Part shown: piece by piece, positions 52,489-60,091 of the stretch
Layout of the letters: every line of letters begins with the position of its first letter
Numbering within the stretch: the first letter of the stretch is position 1
Source of the DNA: UBA5195 sp034432755
Lineage (GTDB): Bacteria; Chloroflexota; Anaerolineae; Anaerolineales; Villigracilaceae
Reading direction: 5' to 3'
Length of the DNA stretch: 64,000 nucleotides
NCBI GenBank assembly: GCA_034432755.1
Contig: DAOUBQ010000039.1
Span: 17,022-81,021 of the forward strand
Made by a program: the position numbers and the translations under genes
Notes under the pieces: model-generated
Database searches by the model: none
Told to the model about the DNA's origin: nothing
What the model saw: the letters and a program-made list of their open reading frames with translations, nothing else

Positions 52489-53364
52489 ATGAGAGCCGCT
52501 CTTTCTGCCCTGACCCAAATCAACCTGGATGACCTGGTGGCCTCCTTTGGCTGGCAAAACGCGCCGTTTCTTGCTTCTGTGTTACGGGCGGTCTGCCACG
52601 CTCCGGCAAGCAAGTTTGCCCGGCAAATGCTCTGTTTCGATGCCGATGTGGCCGCGCGCGGGCTATCTGCCGCTGCCCAAGATTTGTTCTATCAGTATGC
52701 CCAATCCATGCGCGTGCATGGCGCGGAGAACGTTCCGGTTGATGGGCCGGCTCTGTTCCTCTCCAACCACCCCGGCATGGTAGATACTCTAGCCCTGTTC
52801 ATCGCCATTGCCCGCCCCGACCTGAAAATCATTGCCGTTGAACGGCCCTTTCTCCAGTCCCTGGAAAATACCAGCAGACAACTGATTTTCATCAGCGATG
52901 ACTCAGCACGGCGCATGGCGGCGGTGCGGCAGGCCGTTGTGCACCTGAAAGCGGGTGGCGCGGCCCTTACCTTTCCCGCCGGGAAAATTGAGCCAGATGC
53001 CACTGTCTACCCTGGCGCACTCGAAGCCCTACAGGGCTGGAGCGAATCGGCCGGCGTCTTCCTGCGATTCGCGCCACAGACCAAAATTATTCCAACCTTC
53101 GTGCGCGGCGTTTTATGGGACAAGGCTGTCCAACATCCATTGATACGTGTCAAAAAAACGAGGGACGAAAGGGAGCGGCTGGGGGCAGCCCTGCAACTGT
53201 TGGCGCATGTTGTCTTCAAGAAGCGGCCCCTGCGCGTTAGCGTGCAATTTGGCCCGCCCATCAGCCTTGCGCAGCTCGGCTTATCCGACCCGGCAGCTAT
53301 TCATGCCCTGGCGCTGGAGCGGATGCAGAAATTGGTCAAGGCGCCAGATGGGGGCCAGGCATGA
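52489..53364 (+). CDS. PlsC-like 1-acylglycerol-3-phosphate acyltransferase
   Basis: The 291-residue product has the acyltransferase block NHPGMVD (NHxxxxD form) near 95 and the FPAGKIEPD block for the phosphate-binding site. It probably acylates a lysophosphatidic acid or similar lipid at the membrane. Its last four codons overlap the next gene (ATGA), so they are co-translated. It diverges from the MaoC gene across 128 bases holding a TATAAT-like sequence. Confidence 0.82.
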   Translation: MRAALSALTQINLDDLVASFGWQNAPFLASVLRAVCHAPASKFARQMLCFDADVAARGLSAAAQDLFYQYAQSMRVHGAENVPVDGPALFLSNHPGMVDTLALFIAIARPDLKIIAVERPFLQSLENTSRQLIFISDDSARRMAAVRQAVVHLKAGGAALTFPAGKIEPDATVYPGALEALQGWSESAGVFLRFAPQTKIIPTFVRGVLWDKAVQHPLIRVKKTRDERERLGAALQLLAHVVFKKRPLRVSVQFGPPISLAQLGLSDPAAIHALALERMQKLVKAPDGGQA

Positions 53365-54383
53365 AGCGCTGGCTGGGGCGCTTGCTTCTCCTCACTTTCT
53401 TGGGAGGGTTGCTCTACTGGGCGGTGCGCAATGCCCCGCTGACCGACATTCTTTCTTCATTGCGGCAGTTGACGTTTGCGCAACTGGCCTGGTTGCTCGC
53501 CCTCAATATTGTCACTTTTGGGCTGATTACCGCCCGCTGGTGGCTTATCCTGCGCGCAGAACGATTGCGCGTGCCTTTTCTACCGCTGGTCGGCTACCGC
53601 CTGGCCGCTTTTGGGTTGAGTTACTTCACTCCCGGCCCACAGGTTGGCGGCGAACCCCTGCAAATCATCTACTTGCAGCGTAATTACGGCTTGACCTTTC
53701 CCCGCGCCACCTCGGCCGTCATCATGGACAAGCTGCTCGAATTTTTGGCAAACTTTCTGTTCCTGGCGGTTGGATTTTTTGCCGTCGTTCAGTCTGGGAT
53801 GTTGACGCAATACGCGCCCCCGGCCTGGTTGGCGCTGCCGCTGGGCCTGCTCCTGCTCTGGCCGCTGGCGCACATTCTGCTGATGTATTTTGGGAAACAC
53901 CCGTTGAGCGCGCTGCTTTTGCCCTTCCTGCGTTTGCGTCATCCAGCCTCGAAACGGATGGAAGAAAAAGTTTCCAAAAAACCGCGTACTTTATGGATGA
54001 ATTTCCTCAACTTCCTGCGGCTGGTGTCTCTTAGCGAACACCTGGCCGGGCTGTTTTGCCGCCGCCATCTGGGATACCTGCTGCTGGCGCTCTTTGTCTC
54101 ACTACTGGTATGGGTTGGGATGGTCTATGAATATGTTTATATGCTCGCCTGCCTGCGCGCAGAACTGGATTTCAGCCAGGCTTTGGCCTCGTTAACGGTT
54201 GTGCGCCTGTCCTTCCTCATGCCGCTTCCCGCTGGGCTGGGGACGCTCGAAGCCAGTCAGGTTCTTGCGGTGAGCGCCTTCGGCCTGCCCGCCGCGCTCG
54301 GAATCAGCCTCAGCCTGCTGATGCGCGCCCGCGACCTGCTACTCGGCGGCCTGGGACTCTTGATCGCTGCGGTCAACAAATAA
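53361..54383 (+). CDS. Lysylphosphatidylglycerol synthase TM-region-like membrane protein (UPF0104)
   Basis: The 340-residue product has about eight transmembrane helices. It shows the family features FGLITARWW, AAFGLSYFTPGPQVGGEP and the closing MPLPAGLGTLEASQ. Proteins of this family are the flippase half of MprF or stand-alone homologues that move lipids. It overlaps the acyltransferase gene by four bases, suggesting a linked role in membrane lipids. The substrate is not known. Confidence 0.83.
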   Translation: MKRWLGRLLLLTFLGGLLYWAVRNAPLTDILSSLRQLTFAQLAWLLALNIVTFGLITARWWLILRAERLRVPFLPLVGYRLAAFGLSYFTPGPQVGGEPLQIIYLQRNYGLTFPRATSAVIMDKLLEFLANFLFLAVGFFAVVQSGMLTQYAPPAWLALPLGLLLLWPLAHILLMYFGKHPLSALLLPFLRLRHPASKRMEEKVSKKPRTLWMNFLNFLRLVSLSEHLAGLFCRRHLGYLLLALFVSLLVWVGMVYEYVYMLACLRAELDFSQALASLTVVRLSFLMPLPAGLGTLEASQVLAVSAFGLPAALGISLSLLMRARDLLLGGLGLLIAAVNK

Positions 54384-54487
54384 ATAGCGTAACTGCCTGC
54401 CCTATTTTTGATTGAGGGCAAACCGTCTACGACTCATTCGCGAACTCACGAATGGCGTCTCGCTTCGAGTTTCGTGCTTGTATTCCT

Positions 54488-54601
54488 GGAAGGTTTCTCA
54501 GGCTGGGGGGCAAAGGACAGCCCCCTCAATGGGGGTACGAACCTCTCCAAAAACAAAACCTTCCCCGGTTAGGGAAGGTTTCTCAGGCTGGGGGCAAAGG
54601 A
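54488..54601. repeat. Direct repeat containing the tRNA-Gln 3' end (partial tRNA duplication)
   Basis: A 29-30-base block that includes the tRNA-Gln acceptor 3' end and its terminator half occurs twice, at 54488-54517 and 54573-54601. The first copy is broken by a CCCCCTCAATGGGGG palindrome and then resumes with a T-arm-like TACGAACCTCT. The first copy looks like a truncated tRNA duplicate. The rest of the 54.4-54.5 kb gap has no gene. Confidence 0.7.
54556..54581 (-). terminator. Terminator of tRNA-Gln
   Basis: AAACCTTCCC and GGGAAGGTTT form a 10-bp stem around 6 bases. On the minus strand TGTTTTT follows. Confidence 0.75.
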
Positions 54602-54658
54602 TTCGAACCTCTACTAACTGATCCAGAGTCAGTCGTCCTGCCATTAGACGAGCCCCCA
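54588..54658 (-). tRNA. tRNA-Gln (CTG)
   Basis: The gene is 71 bases long, with acceptor TGGGGGC/GCCCCCA and discriminator G. The anticodon stem ACTGA/TCAGT encloses CTCTGGA, so the anticodon is CTG for CAG codons. The T-loop reads TTCGAAT. The CCA end is not encoded. A promoter and terminator flank it. Confidence 0.92.
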
Positions 54659-54676
54659 AAAAAGAGAGCGGACGGT

Positions 54677-54705
54677 ATTTTAGCACGCCCGCAGAGATAA
54701 GGCAA
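54677..54705 (-). promoter_or_regulatory. tRNA-Gln promoter
   Basis: On the minus strand TTGCCT and TAAAAT are 17 bases apart, 19 bases upstream of the tRNA. Confidence 0.6.
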
Positions 54706-54732
54706 GGGCCAGCCTGGCTGGCTCTACTTTCT

Positions 54733-55055
54733 AAAACCACCTTGCGCCAGATGAGCCAGGTGATCTTTGGAATGCTGGTCTTGAGCGGGCGGATGACCAT
54801 GCTGGGTCTTGCGCGCTGGACAGAAAAAGGCGGCAGTTATCGCACCCTTCAGCGCTTCTACGCCAGCGAACTGCCCTGGAAAGTCATTCACGGGTTGTTC
54901 GTGCTCCTGAAATTTCTGAAACCGAACGGCCAGTATTTTATGGCCAGTGACGAAGTTGTGGTCAGTCGTATCCATTGCAAATGACACAAGTGATGCACAG
55001 CGCAGAAGAAAGAGCAGCCAGCAAAGCCCGCAAAGAAGCGAAAAAAGCCGCCTGA
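54733..55055 (+). mobile_element. Decayed IS transposase fragment (copy A)
   Basis: A frame reads KTTLRQMSQVIFGML, RWTEKGGSYRTLQRFY, KPNGQYFMASDEVV. This matches the N-terminal part of the transposase at 63018-63464 on the other strand. The start is missing. After VV the text jumps to a C-terminal-looking piece, HSAEERAASKARKEAKKAA, ending at 55055. The middle is deleted. The DDE-type family (IS701/IS4-like) is inferred from the motifs. Confidence 0.75.
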
Positions 55056-55181
55056 CGTCTCAAGCGGCGCCAGATGAAGTACATCCCTTGCAACCCCAAC
55101 CTGACACTTCCTGGTTCAATCTTGGGAGCGAAAGCCGTCTGAAAGCGAGCCACAAAGCGGTGATGATGACCCGTTAACGTT

Positions 55182-55213
55182 AAGCGGAGCCACTCTTTGG
55201 CGGCTCCGCTTTG
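55182..55213 (+). terminator. Hairpin after IS fragment A
   Basis: AAGCGGAGCC and GGCTCCGCTT are separated by 10 bases and followed by TG. It may be a remnant terminator of the element. Confidence 0.5.
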
Positions 55214-55278
55214 CTGTTTCAGGGCGCCAGCGAGAAAGTTCAGGTGCTGAACGCTCTTCGGGGAACAATCGCCCGAGA

Positions 55279-55404
55279 TTACTTCCACTTGCTCTGAATG
55301 GCGATAGTGTAAACTTTGATGTTGAGTACAATGAACCGCCACAGTTGATAGGGTTTAAAGTTCATCCAAAACTTTTCGGCTTTAGAAAATTGTTGTTCGG
55401 GCAT
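55279..55404 (-). CDS. 41-residue small protein encoded after the SQR-like gene
   Basis: A 42-codon frame has GGAGG four bases before ATG 55404 and a TAA at 55279. It lies 51 bases after the SQR-like stop on the same strand. The peptide starts MPEQQFSKAEKFW and ends AIQSKWK. It is very basic and aromatic-rich (four Trp or Tyr), with a possible amphipathic or hydrophobic segment LWRFIVLNIKVYTIAI. The strong RBS and the fixed orientation after the oxidoreductase argue for a real small gene. I recognise no family. A conserved partner of the flavoprotein is a reasonable guess. Confidence 0.55.
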   Translation of the reverse strand: MPEQQFSKAEKFWMNFKPYQLWRFIVLNIKVYTIAIQSKWK

Positions 55405-55455
55405 GACTCCTCCAGGATTGGCTGCTCTTTTGGCAGATTGATTGGGTACAGGGCG

Positions 55456-56895
55456 TTATTCGGGTATTAATTCCCAGCCAGGCAGGGCCTTGAATTTCCA
55501 GATGAAGGTGTGGTGCAGCATAAATTTCATCCACGCGCCAGCGGTGCCCATTTCGAGGTGAGAAATGAACAGGTCACGGCCATATTCATTCTGGTATTTC
55601 TTACGGTCTGGCACCACCGGGCGCATGACAATGGAAACCGCACTGCCATCCCAAAGCGAATCGCCCATGCTGGCGACGCAAGCGGCCACCATTTCGGTCA
55701 TGCGTTCGCTGTGACTCGGTTCACGGCCATTGACCATATCTACAATATTGAGTGCCACCACCCGCCCAATCATGCCACTTACCATGCCAGTGCGAGGCGG
55801 GGCCGGGGCAATCATGAAGTTGTTGGGGTTGGTAAAGGGTTTCGAGATTGGCCCAGGCGGCGCAAAGGCAATTCCCGCGGCAAAGATGTTGGGGTAAGCA
55901 GGGTTTTGGTAGCGGGCAGGCCAGGCTTCGGGAGTTTGGGCAAGTTCAGGGTAGGGCAGGCCATATTTTCCATCCACTAGCACAAAACCGGCCGGGTTGA
56001 CAAGCCGGGCCGAGATGTCTTGTCCGTCTTTGCCAATATATTTAAAAGGTTGACCTTTGAATTGAGGGATGAGCATGGCAAAATCAAATTCAGTCACCCC
56101 TTCCTGGCCTTCATAGTTTTCCCAGTAAATTTTGCCTTCTTCCACTTTTTTGACGCCGGTTTGTACCTGCCAGCGAATGCCAGCATCGGCAAAGACGGAT
56201 TTGATGAACTCATCGCTTTTCATCACAATTCCGTTGCGTTTGACCTGCACGCCGTTAACCCCGAAATCGCCGAGCGCTGGTTCGTTGGAGAGCCAGAGAA
56301 TATCGGCTCTGTCGCGCAAGCCACGTTTGAGCAGGTCTTTATGGACGTTGCTAATGTATTCAAACGCTGCCCCCTGGCAGGTTGCCAGGGGATGGCCGGT
56401 GCCAATCACAATTTTGACGCGTTCTCCTTTCTTCATGCGCTCCACGGCGGCAAGGTAGGCATCGCGTGTTTTGATGGCGTGTGGCAGGGAACAAATCGAG
56501 TGGGTGAAGCCTTGTTCAGGACCCAGGCCAGGCGTGCCAGCAAAGTTCAGCAGCGGGCCGGGGGCAATCACCAAATAGTCGTAATCGAGTCGTACCGGCT
56601 TGCCCGTTCCAATTTCTTCGCCCAGCACATACTGGTCGCCTAGCTCGGGGTGAATTTCTTGGGCGGCCGCATGAACAAATTTGACGTTGATGCGGTCGTA
56701 AACTGGTTTGAGTTTGAAAATGGTCTCTTCGGGCTTCATGTGTCCGACCCCAACCCAAACCCAAGAAGGGACATAGCCGAACACATCGCGGTTGCTGATG
56801 ACGGTTACCTCGTGTTTTTTGCCAAGCCGGGTGCCGAGGTAGATAGCAGCGGTTTGCCCGGCGAATCCCGCGCCAATCACAACAATTTTTGCCAT
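55456..56895 (-). CDS. Sulfide:quinone oxidoreductase-like FAD flavoprotein
   Basis: The 479-residue product has an FAD-binding GAGFAGQTAAIYLG at the N-terminus, a second dinucleotide-type GTGHPLATC, and the FAD-closing motif IFAAGIAFAPPG. It lacks a typical N-terminal membrane signal. Its overall layout and length match the SQR/FCSD superfamily. Two of the cysteines (LATCQGA and AACVASMG) could be the redox pair used with sulfide. Whether its substrate is sulfide is not certain. A good AGGAGGC precedes the ATG. It would deliver electrons to quinone at the membrane. Confidence 0.8.
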   Translation of the reverse strand: MAKIVVIGAGFAGQTAAIYLGTRLGKKHEVTVISNRDVFGYVPSWVWVGVGHMKPEETIFKLKPVYDRINVKFVHAAAQEIHPELGDQYVLGEEIGTGKPVRLDYDYLVIAPGPLLNFAGTPGLGPEQGFTHSICSLPHAIKTRDAYLAAVERMKKGERVKIVIGTGHPLATCQGAAFEYISNVHKDLLKRGLRDRADILWLSNEPALGDFGVNGVQVKRNGIVMKSDEFIKSVFADAGIRWQVQTGVKKVEEGKIYWENYEGQEGVTEFDFAMLIPQFKGQPFKYIGKDGQDISARLVNPAGFVLVDGKYGLPYPELAQTPEAWPARYQNPAYPNIFAAGIAFAPPGPISKPFTNPNNFMIAPAPPRTGMVSGMIGRVVALNIVDMVNGREPSHSERMTEMVAACVASMGDSLWDGSAVSIVMRPVVPDRKKYQNEYGRDLFISHLEMGTAGAWMKFMLHHTFIWKFKALPGWELIPE

Positions 56896-57089
56896 ACCAT
56901 GCCTCCTGTTGGATTTTTATATATTTTAGATAATTGTTGTGTTAAAAAGTTACATCGTGAGCATCTTGATAATATCGTAGAACAGCTCGCTGGCTTGACT
57001 TGGCGCTGCGAGACGTGAAAAACGCCGCAGCCAGGATGGGCAGATAACCATCTTGCTTTAAAAAAATCGCCTGTGTTTTTGAAAGCATA

Positions 57090-57128
57090 AAACCCGTGTT
57101 TTTCTCGGAAAAAGAGAAACACGGGCTT
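57090..57128 (-). terminator. Terminator of the tRNA-Gly/tRNA-CAU unit
   Basis: ACCCGTGTTT and AAACACGGGC (57092-57101 and 57117-57126) form a 10-bp hairpin; flanking A/T residues extend the stem. On the minus strand a T-run follows. It lies 23 bases after the second tRNA. Confidence 0.7.
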
Positions 57129-57150
57129 TAGAAGCCTTCTACGGGGTTTG

Positions 57151-57223
57151 TGGGCCCGGCAGGATTCGAACCTGCGACCAAGAGATTATGAGTCCCCTGC
57201 GCTAACCACTGCGCCACGGGCCC
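57151..57223 (-). tRNA. tRNA with CAT anticodon, probably tRNA-Ile2
   Basis: The gene is 73 bases long, with acceptor GGGCCCG/CGGGCCC. The anticodon loop is CTCATAA. The loop context ACTCATAATC followed by TTGGTCGC resembles tRNA-Ile2 rather than elongator Met, in which case C34 would become lysidine to read ATA. The Met reading cannot be excluded. It is downstream of the tRNA-Gly gene and could be co-transcribed with it. Confidence 0.75.
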
Positions 57224-57235
57224 GTTTTGCAGCAA

Positions 57236-57298
57236 AACAGTAAACAGTTATCAGTGACCAGTAACGCACTGATGACTGATAACTGCTCACTGAACCAG
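57236..57298. repeat. Heptamer repeat tract 4, between tRNA genes
   Basis: About nine degenerate 7-base units with CAGT/ACTGA cores fill the gap between the two tRNA genes. The unit sequence differs from the other tracts, but the 7-base period is kept. Confidence 0.7.
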
Positions 57299-57299
57299 G

Positions 57300-57371
57300 A
57301 GCGGGAGACGGGATTCGAACCCGCGAATGTTAGCTTGGAAGGCTAATGCCTTACCGCTTGGCGACTCCCGC
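57300..57371 (-). tRNA. tRNA-Gly (TCC)
   Basis: The gene is 72 bases long, with acceptor GCGGGAG/CTCCCGC. The anticodon loop is CTTCCAA, giving anticodon TCC for GGA codons. The T-arm reads GGTTCGAATCC. Promoter TTGACT-18-TAGAAT lies upstream. The tRNA-CAU gene follows 76 bases downstream. Confidence 0.92.
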
Positions 57372-57383
57372 GTTAGGGCTTGT

Positions 57384-57413
57384 ATTCTACTCCACAGGGG
57401 CGGGCAGAGTCAA
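57384..57413 (-). promoter_or_regulatory. tRNA-Gly promoter
   Basis: On the minus strand TTGACT and TAGAAT are 18 bases apart, ending 13 bases before the tRNA. Confidence 0.6.
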
Positions 57414-57464
57414 GCCAAAAAGATGAAAATCAGTATTCAGCGCCTGAAATTCAATAACTGAATA

Positions 57465-57493
57465 TTGACATCCGCCCCAAACCGCGCTATACT
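57465..57493 (+). promoter_or_regulatory. Promoter of the Rrf2-family regulator gene
   Basis: TTGACA and TATACT are separated by exactly 17 bases, near consensus for sigma70, 44 bases before the ATG. Confidence 0.75.
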
Positions 57494-57536
57494 TTTTGCA
57501 CAACAAAGTCTAGTATGTCAGTAGGGATTATCGGGC

Positions 57537-57992
57537 ATGCACTTATCCAAACGCGGCGAATACGGTTTGCGCGCCATGATTTTTCTGGCAGCCCCCGGAC
57601 CAGATGGGCGCACTGCGATGATGCAAATCAAGGAAATTTCGGAACGGGAGCACATCCCGACCAAATTCCTCGAGCAGATTCTCCTGTCGCTCAAAAATGC
57701 GGGGCTGCTGCACAGCAAAATGGGCGCAGGCGGAGGGTATTATCTCGCCAAACCCGCCCGCGAAATTACCCTGGGGCAAATCATCCGCATCCTGGATGGC
57801 CCAATTGCCCCAGTCAAATGCGTCAGCCAGGTGGCCTATGAACCGTGCGGCTGCCCGGACGAGGCGACCTGCGGCCTGCGCATGGTGATGTTCGATGTCC
57901 GCGCGGCGATGTCGAATATTCTCGACAAGACTTCGTTGGAAGATGTCACCAAACGGGTGGCAGTTGCGCACTCATTTGCTACAACCAATTAA
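57537..57992 (+). CDS. Rrf2-family transcription regulator with four cysteines
   Basis: The 151-residue product has the Rrf2 winged-helix start MHLSKRGEYGLRAMI, the wing GAGGGYYLAKPAREITLG, and a cysteine cluster C95, C104, C106 and C112 (CVSQVAYEPCGCPDEATC). In IscR and NsrR three of these Cys hold an iron-sulfur cluster. The extra Cys is unusual. It could sense iron-sulfur, nitric oxide, redox or persulfide. It is 107 bases upstream of pstS. The SQR gene nearby makes persulfide sensing a hypothesis, not shown. Confidence 0.87.
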   Translation: MHLSKRGEYGLRAMIFLAAPGPDGRTAMMQIKEISEREHIPTKFLEQILLSLKNAGLLHSKMGAGGGYYLAKPAREITLGQIIRILDGPIAPVKCVSQVAYEPCGCPDEATCGLRMVMFDVRAAMSNILDKTSLEDVTKRVAVAHSFATTN

Positions 57993-58059
57993 AGCCAGGC
58001 CCCGACCTAATTCTGTTGTGTGTTGGGGAAGTTTTTTATCGGTAAAAACTATACTAATT

Positions 58060-58074
58060 CTATAGACTTTATAG
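58060..58074 (+). promoter_or_regulatory. Palindrome upstream of pstS, candidate operator
   Basis: CTATA GACTT TATAG is a 5-bp symmetric pair 25 bases before the pstS start, close to a TATACT-like -10. It could be a binding site, perhaps for the upstream Rrf2 protein. That is a guess from position only. Confidence 0.35.
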
Positions 58075-58099
58075 AAAACAGGCAAAACAAGGAGAAAAA

Positions 58100-59071
58100 A
58101 TGAAAATAAAAACGACTTATCCCCTGTTCGTCCTGCTCGGTTTGATGTCCCTGGTGTTTTCAGCCTGTGGTGGTTCTGGCAGCAGTATGGGTGAAGATGG
58201 CAAGATCAACTGCACCATCACCATCTCCGGCGCGTTTGCCCTCTACCCGATGATGATGCGCTGGGCCGAGGAGTTCCAGAAAATTCACCCGGACGTGCAG
58301 TTCGACATCTCGGCCGGCGGGGCGGGCAAAGGCATGACCGATGCCATTTCCGGCGCGGTTGATATCGGCATGGTCTCGCGCGAGGTCAAGCCGGAAGAAG
58401 AAGCCCAGGGCGCGTACGGGATTGCCGTCACCAAAGACGCGGTATTCCCGGTGGCGAATGCAGACAACCCGGTCGCGACGGAACTTCTCGCCAAAGGCAT
58501 CAGCCAGGAGACCTTCATCAAAATCTACATCACCGGCGAAATCAAGACCTGGGGCGAGGTGGTGGGGCGGCCCGAAATCAACGACGAAATCCACGTCTAC
58601 ACTCGCTCTGATGCAGCCGGCGCGCCGGAAATGTGGGCCAAGTTTACCGGGGACAAGAAGCAGGAAGACTTGCTCGGCATCGGCGTTAACGCCGACCCCG
58701 GCCTGCTCGAAGCGGTGATAAAAGACCCATTGGGAATTGGCTACAACAACCTGGGCTATGCCTTCGAACTGGCTTCTGGCAAGCCGGTGGCGGGCGCGCT
58801 CATCATCCCGATTGACCTGAACAACGACGGCAAAGCCGATGACGACGAGCGCATCGAAACCATGCCCGAAGCCATCCAAGCTGTGGCGACCGGAAAGTAT
58901 CCCTCGCCCCCAGCCCGTCCGCTCAACCTGGTGACGAAAGGCAAACCCACCGGCGTGTTGCAAGTGTTCATTTACTGGATTTTGACCGATGGCCAGGCTT
59001 TCGTCAGAGAAGCGGGTTATGTCCAGTTGACTCCCGAACATCTGGCCGAATCTTTGGAACGGGCGAAGTAA
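58100..59071 (+). CDS. pstS: Phosphate ABC transporter substrate-binding protein PstS
   Basis: The 323-residue product has a lipoprotein signal (MSLVFSACGG, Cys23). PstS features include GAFALYP, the phosphate site SAGGAGKGMTDAISGAVDIGMVSRE, and TRSDAAGAPEMW. It binds phosphate outside the membrane and hands it to PstCA. Odd: near 239-250 it carries a canonical EF-hand loop (D239, N241, D243, K245, D247, E250), which usually binds calcium. AAGGAG lies before the ATG. First gene of the pst operon. Confidence 0.93.
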   Translation: MKIKTTYPLFVLLGLMSLVFSACGGSGSSMGEDGKINCTITISGAFALYPMMMRWAEEFQKIHPDVQFDISAGGAGKGMTDAISGAVDIGMVSREVKPEEEAQGAYGIAVTKDAVFPVANADNPVATELLAKGISQETFIKIYITGEIKTWGEVVGRPEINDEIHVYTRSDAAGAPEMWAKFTGDKKQEDLLGIGVNADPGLLEAVIKDPLGIGYNNLGYAFELASGKPVAGALIIPIDLNNDGKADDDERIETMPEAIQAVATGKYPSPPARPLNLVTKGKPTGVLQVFIYWILTDGQAFVREAGYVQLTPEHLAESLERAK

Positions 59072-59143
59072 CTTGTTCAACACAGGGCAGAGAAGCGCGT
59101 CTTCATCTTATTGTTTCCCTGCCATCTTCCGAAAGGACCTTGC

Positions 59144-60091
59144 GTGACCCATCCCCTCCTGACCCTGGCGCAGCGTCAACGACAAGAAGCGACTGCCCGT
59201 CGCGCTGGATTTATTCTTTCACTCCTGCCGCTGATGCTGATTCTATTTGTCACCGTGGCGCTGGCCGCACGTTTTTGGCCGATTTTGGGGCAGTATTCGC
59301 TGTGGGACTTGCTCTCCGGGACCGAATGGCGTCCTATGCGCGGGCAGTTTGGCTTCCTGCCGTTCATCGTTGGCACGTTTTGGGTGACGGCGGTGGGCGT
59401 GCTGCTGGCCGTGCCGCCCTGCCTGTTGACCGCCCTGTATCTCTCGGAATATGCCCGCCCGGCCACCCGCGCGTTTTTCAAACCGGTGCTGGACGTGCTG
59501 GCGGCTCTTCCCTCGGTGGTATACGGCGTTTGGGGCGTGATACTCGTAGTGCCATTCGTGGGGAATGTGTTGCACCCGTTTTTTGACCAACACCTGGGCT
59601 GGCTCCCACTGTTTGCCTCCAACCAGCCCACCGGATACAGCATCCTCTCGGGCGGGATTGTCCTGGCGGTGATGATTGCGCCCTTCATCATTGCTGTGAC
59701 CTGCGAAGTGCTGATGGCCGCCCCGCAAGATTGGCGGCTTGGGTCGCTGGGCATCGGCGCGACCCGCTGGCAAACCGTTCGCTATGTCATTTTTCGCCAG
59801 AGCCTGCCGGGCATGATTGCGAGCGTGGTGCTTGGCACCTCGCGCGCCTTTGGCGAGACAATGGCCGTCCTGATGGTGGTTGGTAATGTTCCCAACCTGC
59901 CCACGTCCATTTTCGATGCCGCTTACCCGCTCCCAGCGCTGATAGCCAACAACTATGGCGAAATGATGTCCATTCCGCTCTACGACGCCGCCCTGCTCGG
60001 CGCAGCGCTCATCTTGCTGGTGATTGTCCTGGTTTTCAATATCGCCTCCACGCTGGTTTTGCAGCGCGCGCTGGGAAGGAGATGGGCATGA
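59144..60091 (+). CDS. pstC: Phosphate ABC transporter permease PstC
   Basis: The 315-residue product has about six transmembrane helices and the permease EAA-like loop (GATRWQTVRYVIFRQSLPGM). It forms the channel with PstA. The GTG at 59144 is chosen as start because GAAAGGA lies at an optimal distance; the frame extends to an upstream TTG, but that lacks an RBS. The GTG lies 72 bases after the pstS stop. Translation overlaps pstA by ATGA. Confidence 0.9.
   Translation: MTHPLLTLAQRQRQEATARRAGFILSLLPLMLILFVTVALAARFWPILGQYSLWDLLSGTEWRPMRGQFGFLPFIVGTFWVTAVGVLLAVPPCLLTALYLSEYARPATRAFFKPVLDVLAALPSVVYGVWGVILVVPFVGNVLHPFFDQHLGWLPLFASNQPTGYSILSGGIVLAVMIAPFIIAVTCEVLMAAPQDWRLGSLGIGATRWQTVRYVIFRQSLPGMIASVVLGTSRAFGETMAVLMVVGNVPNLPTSIFDAAYPLPALIANNYGEMMSIPLYDAALLGAALILLVIVLVFNIASTLVLQRALGRRWA

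Noticed and set aside
58160..59083. A 307-codon minus-strand frame over pstS
   Set aside because: Mirror frame of the binding protein; no motifs.
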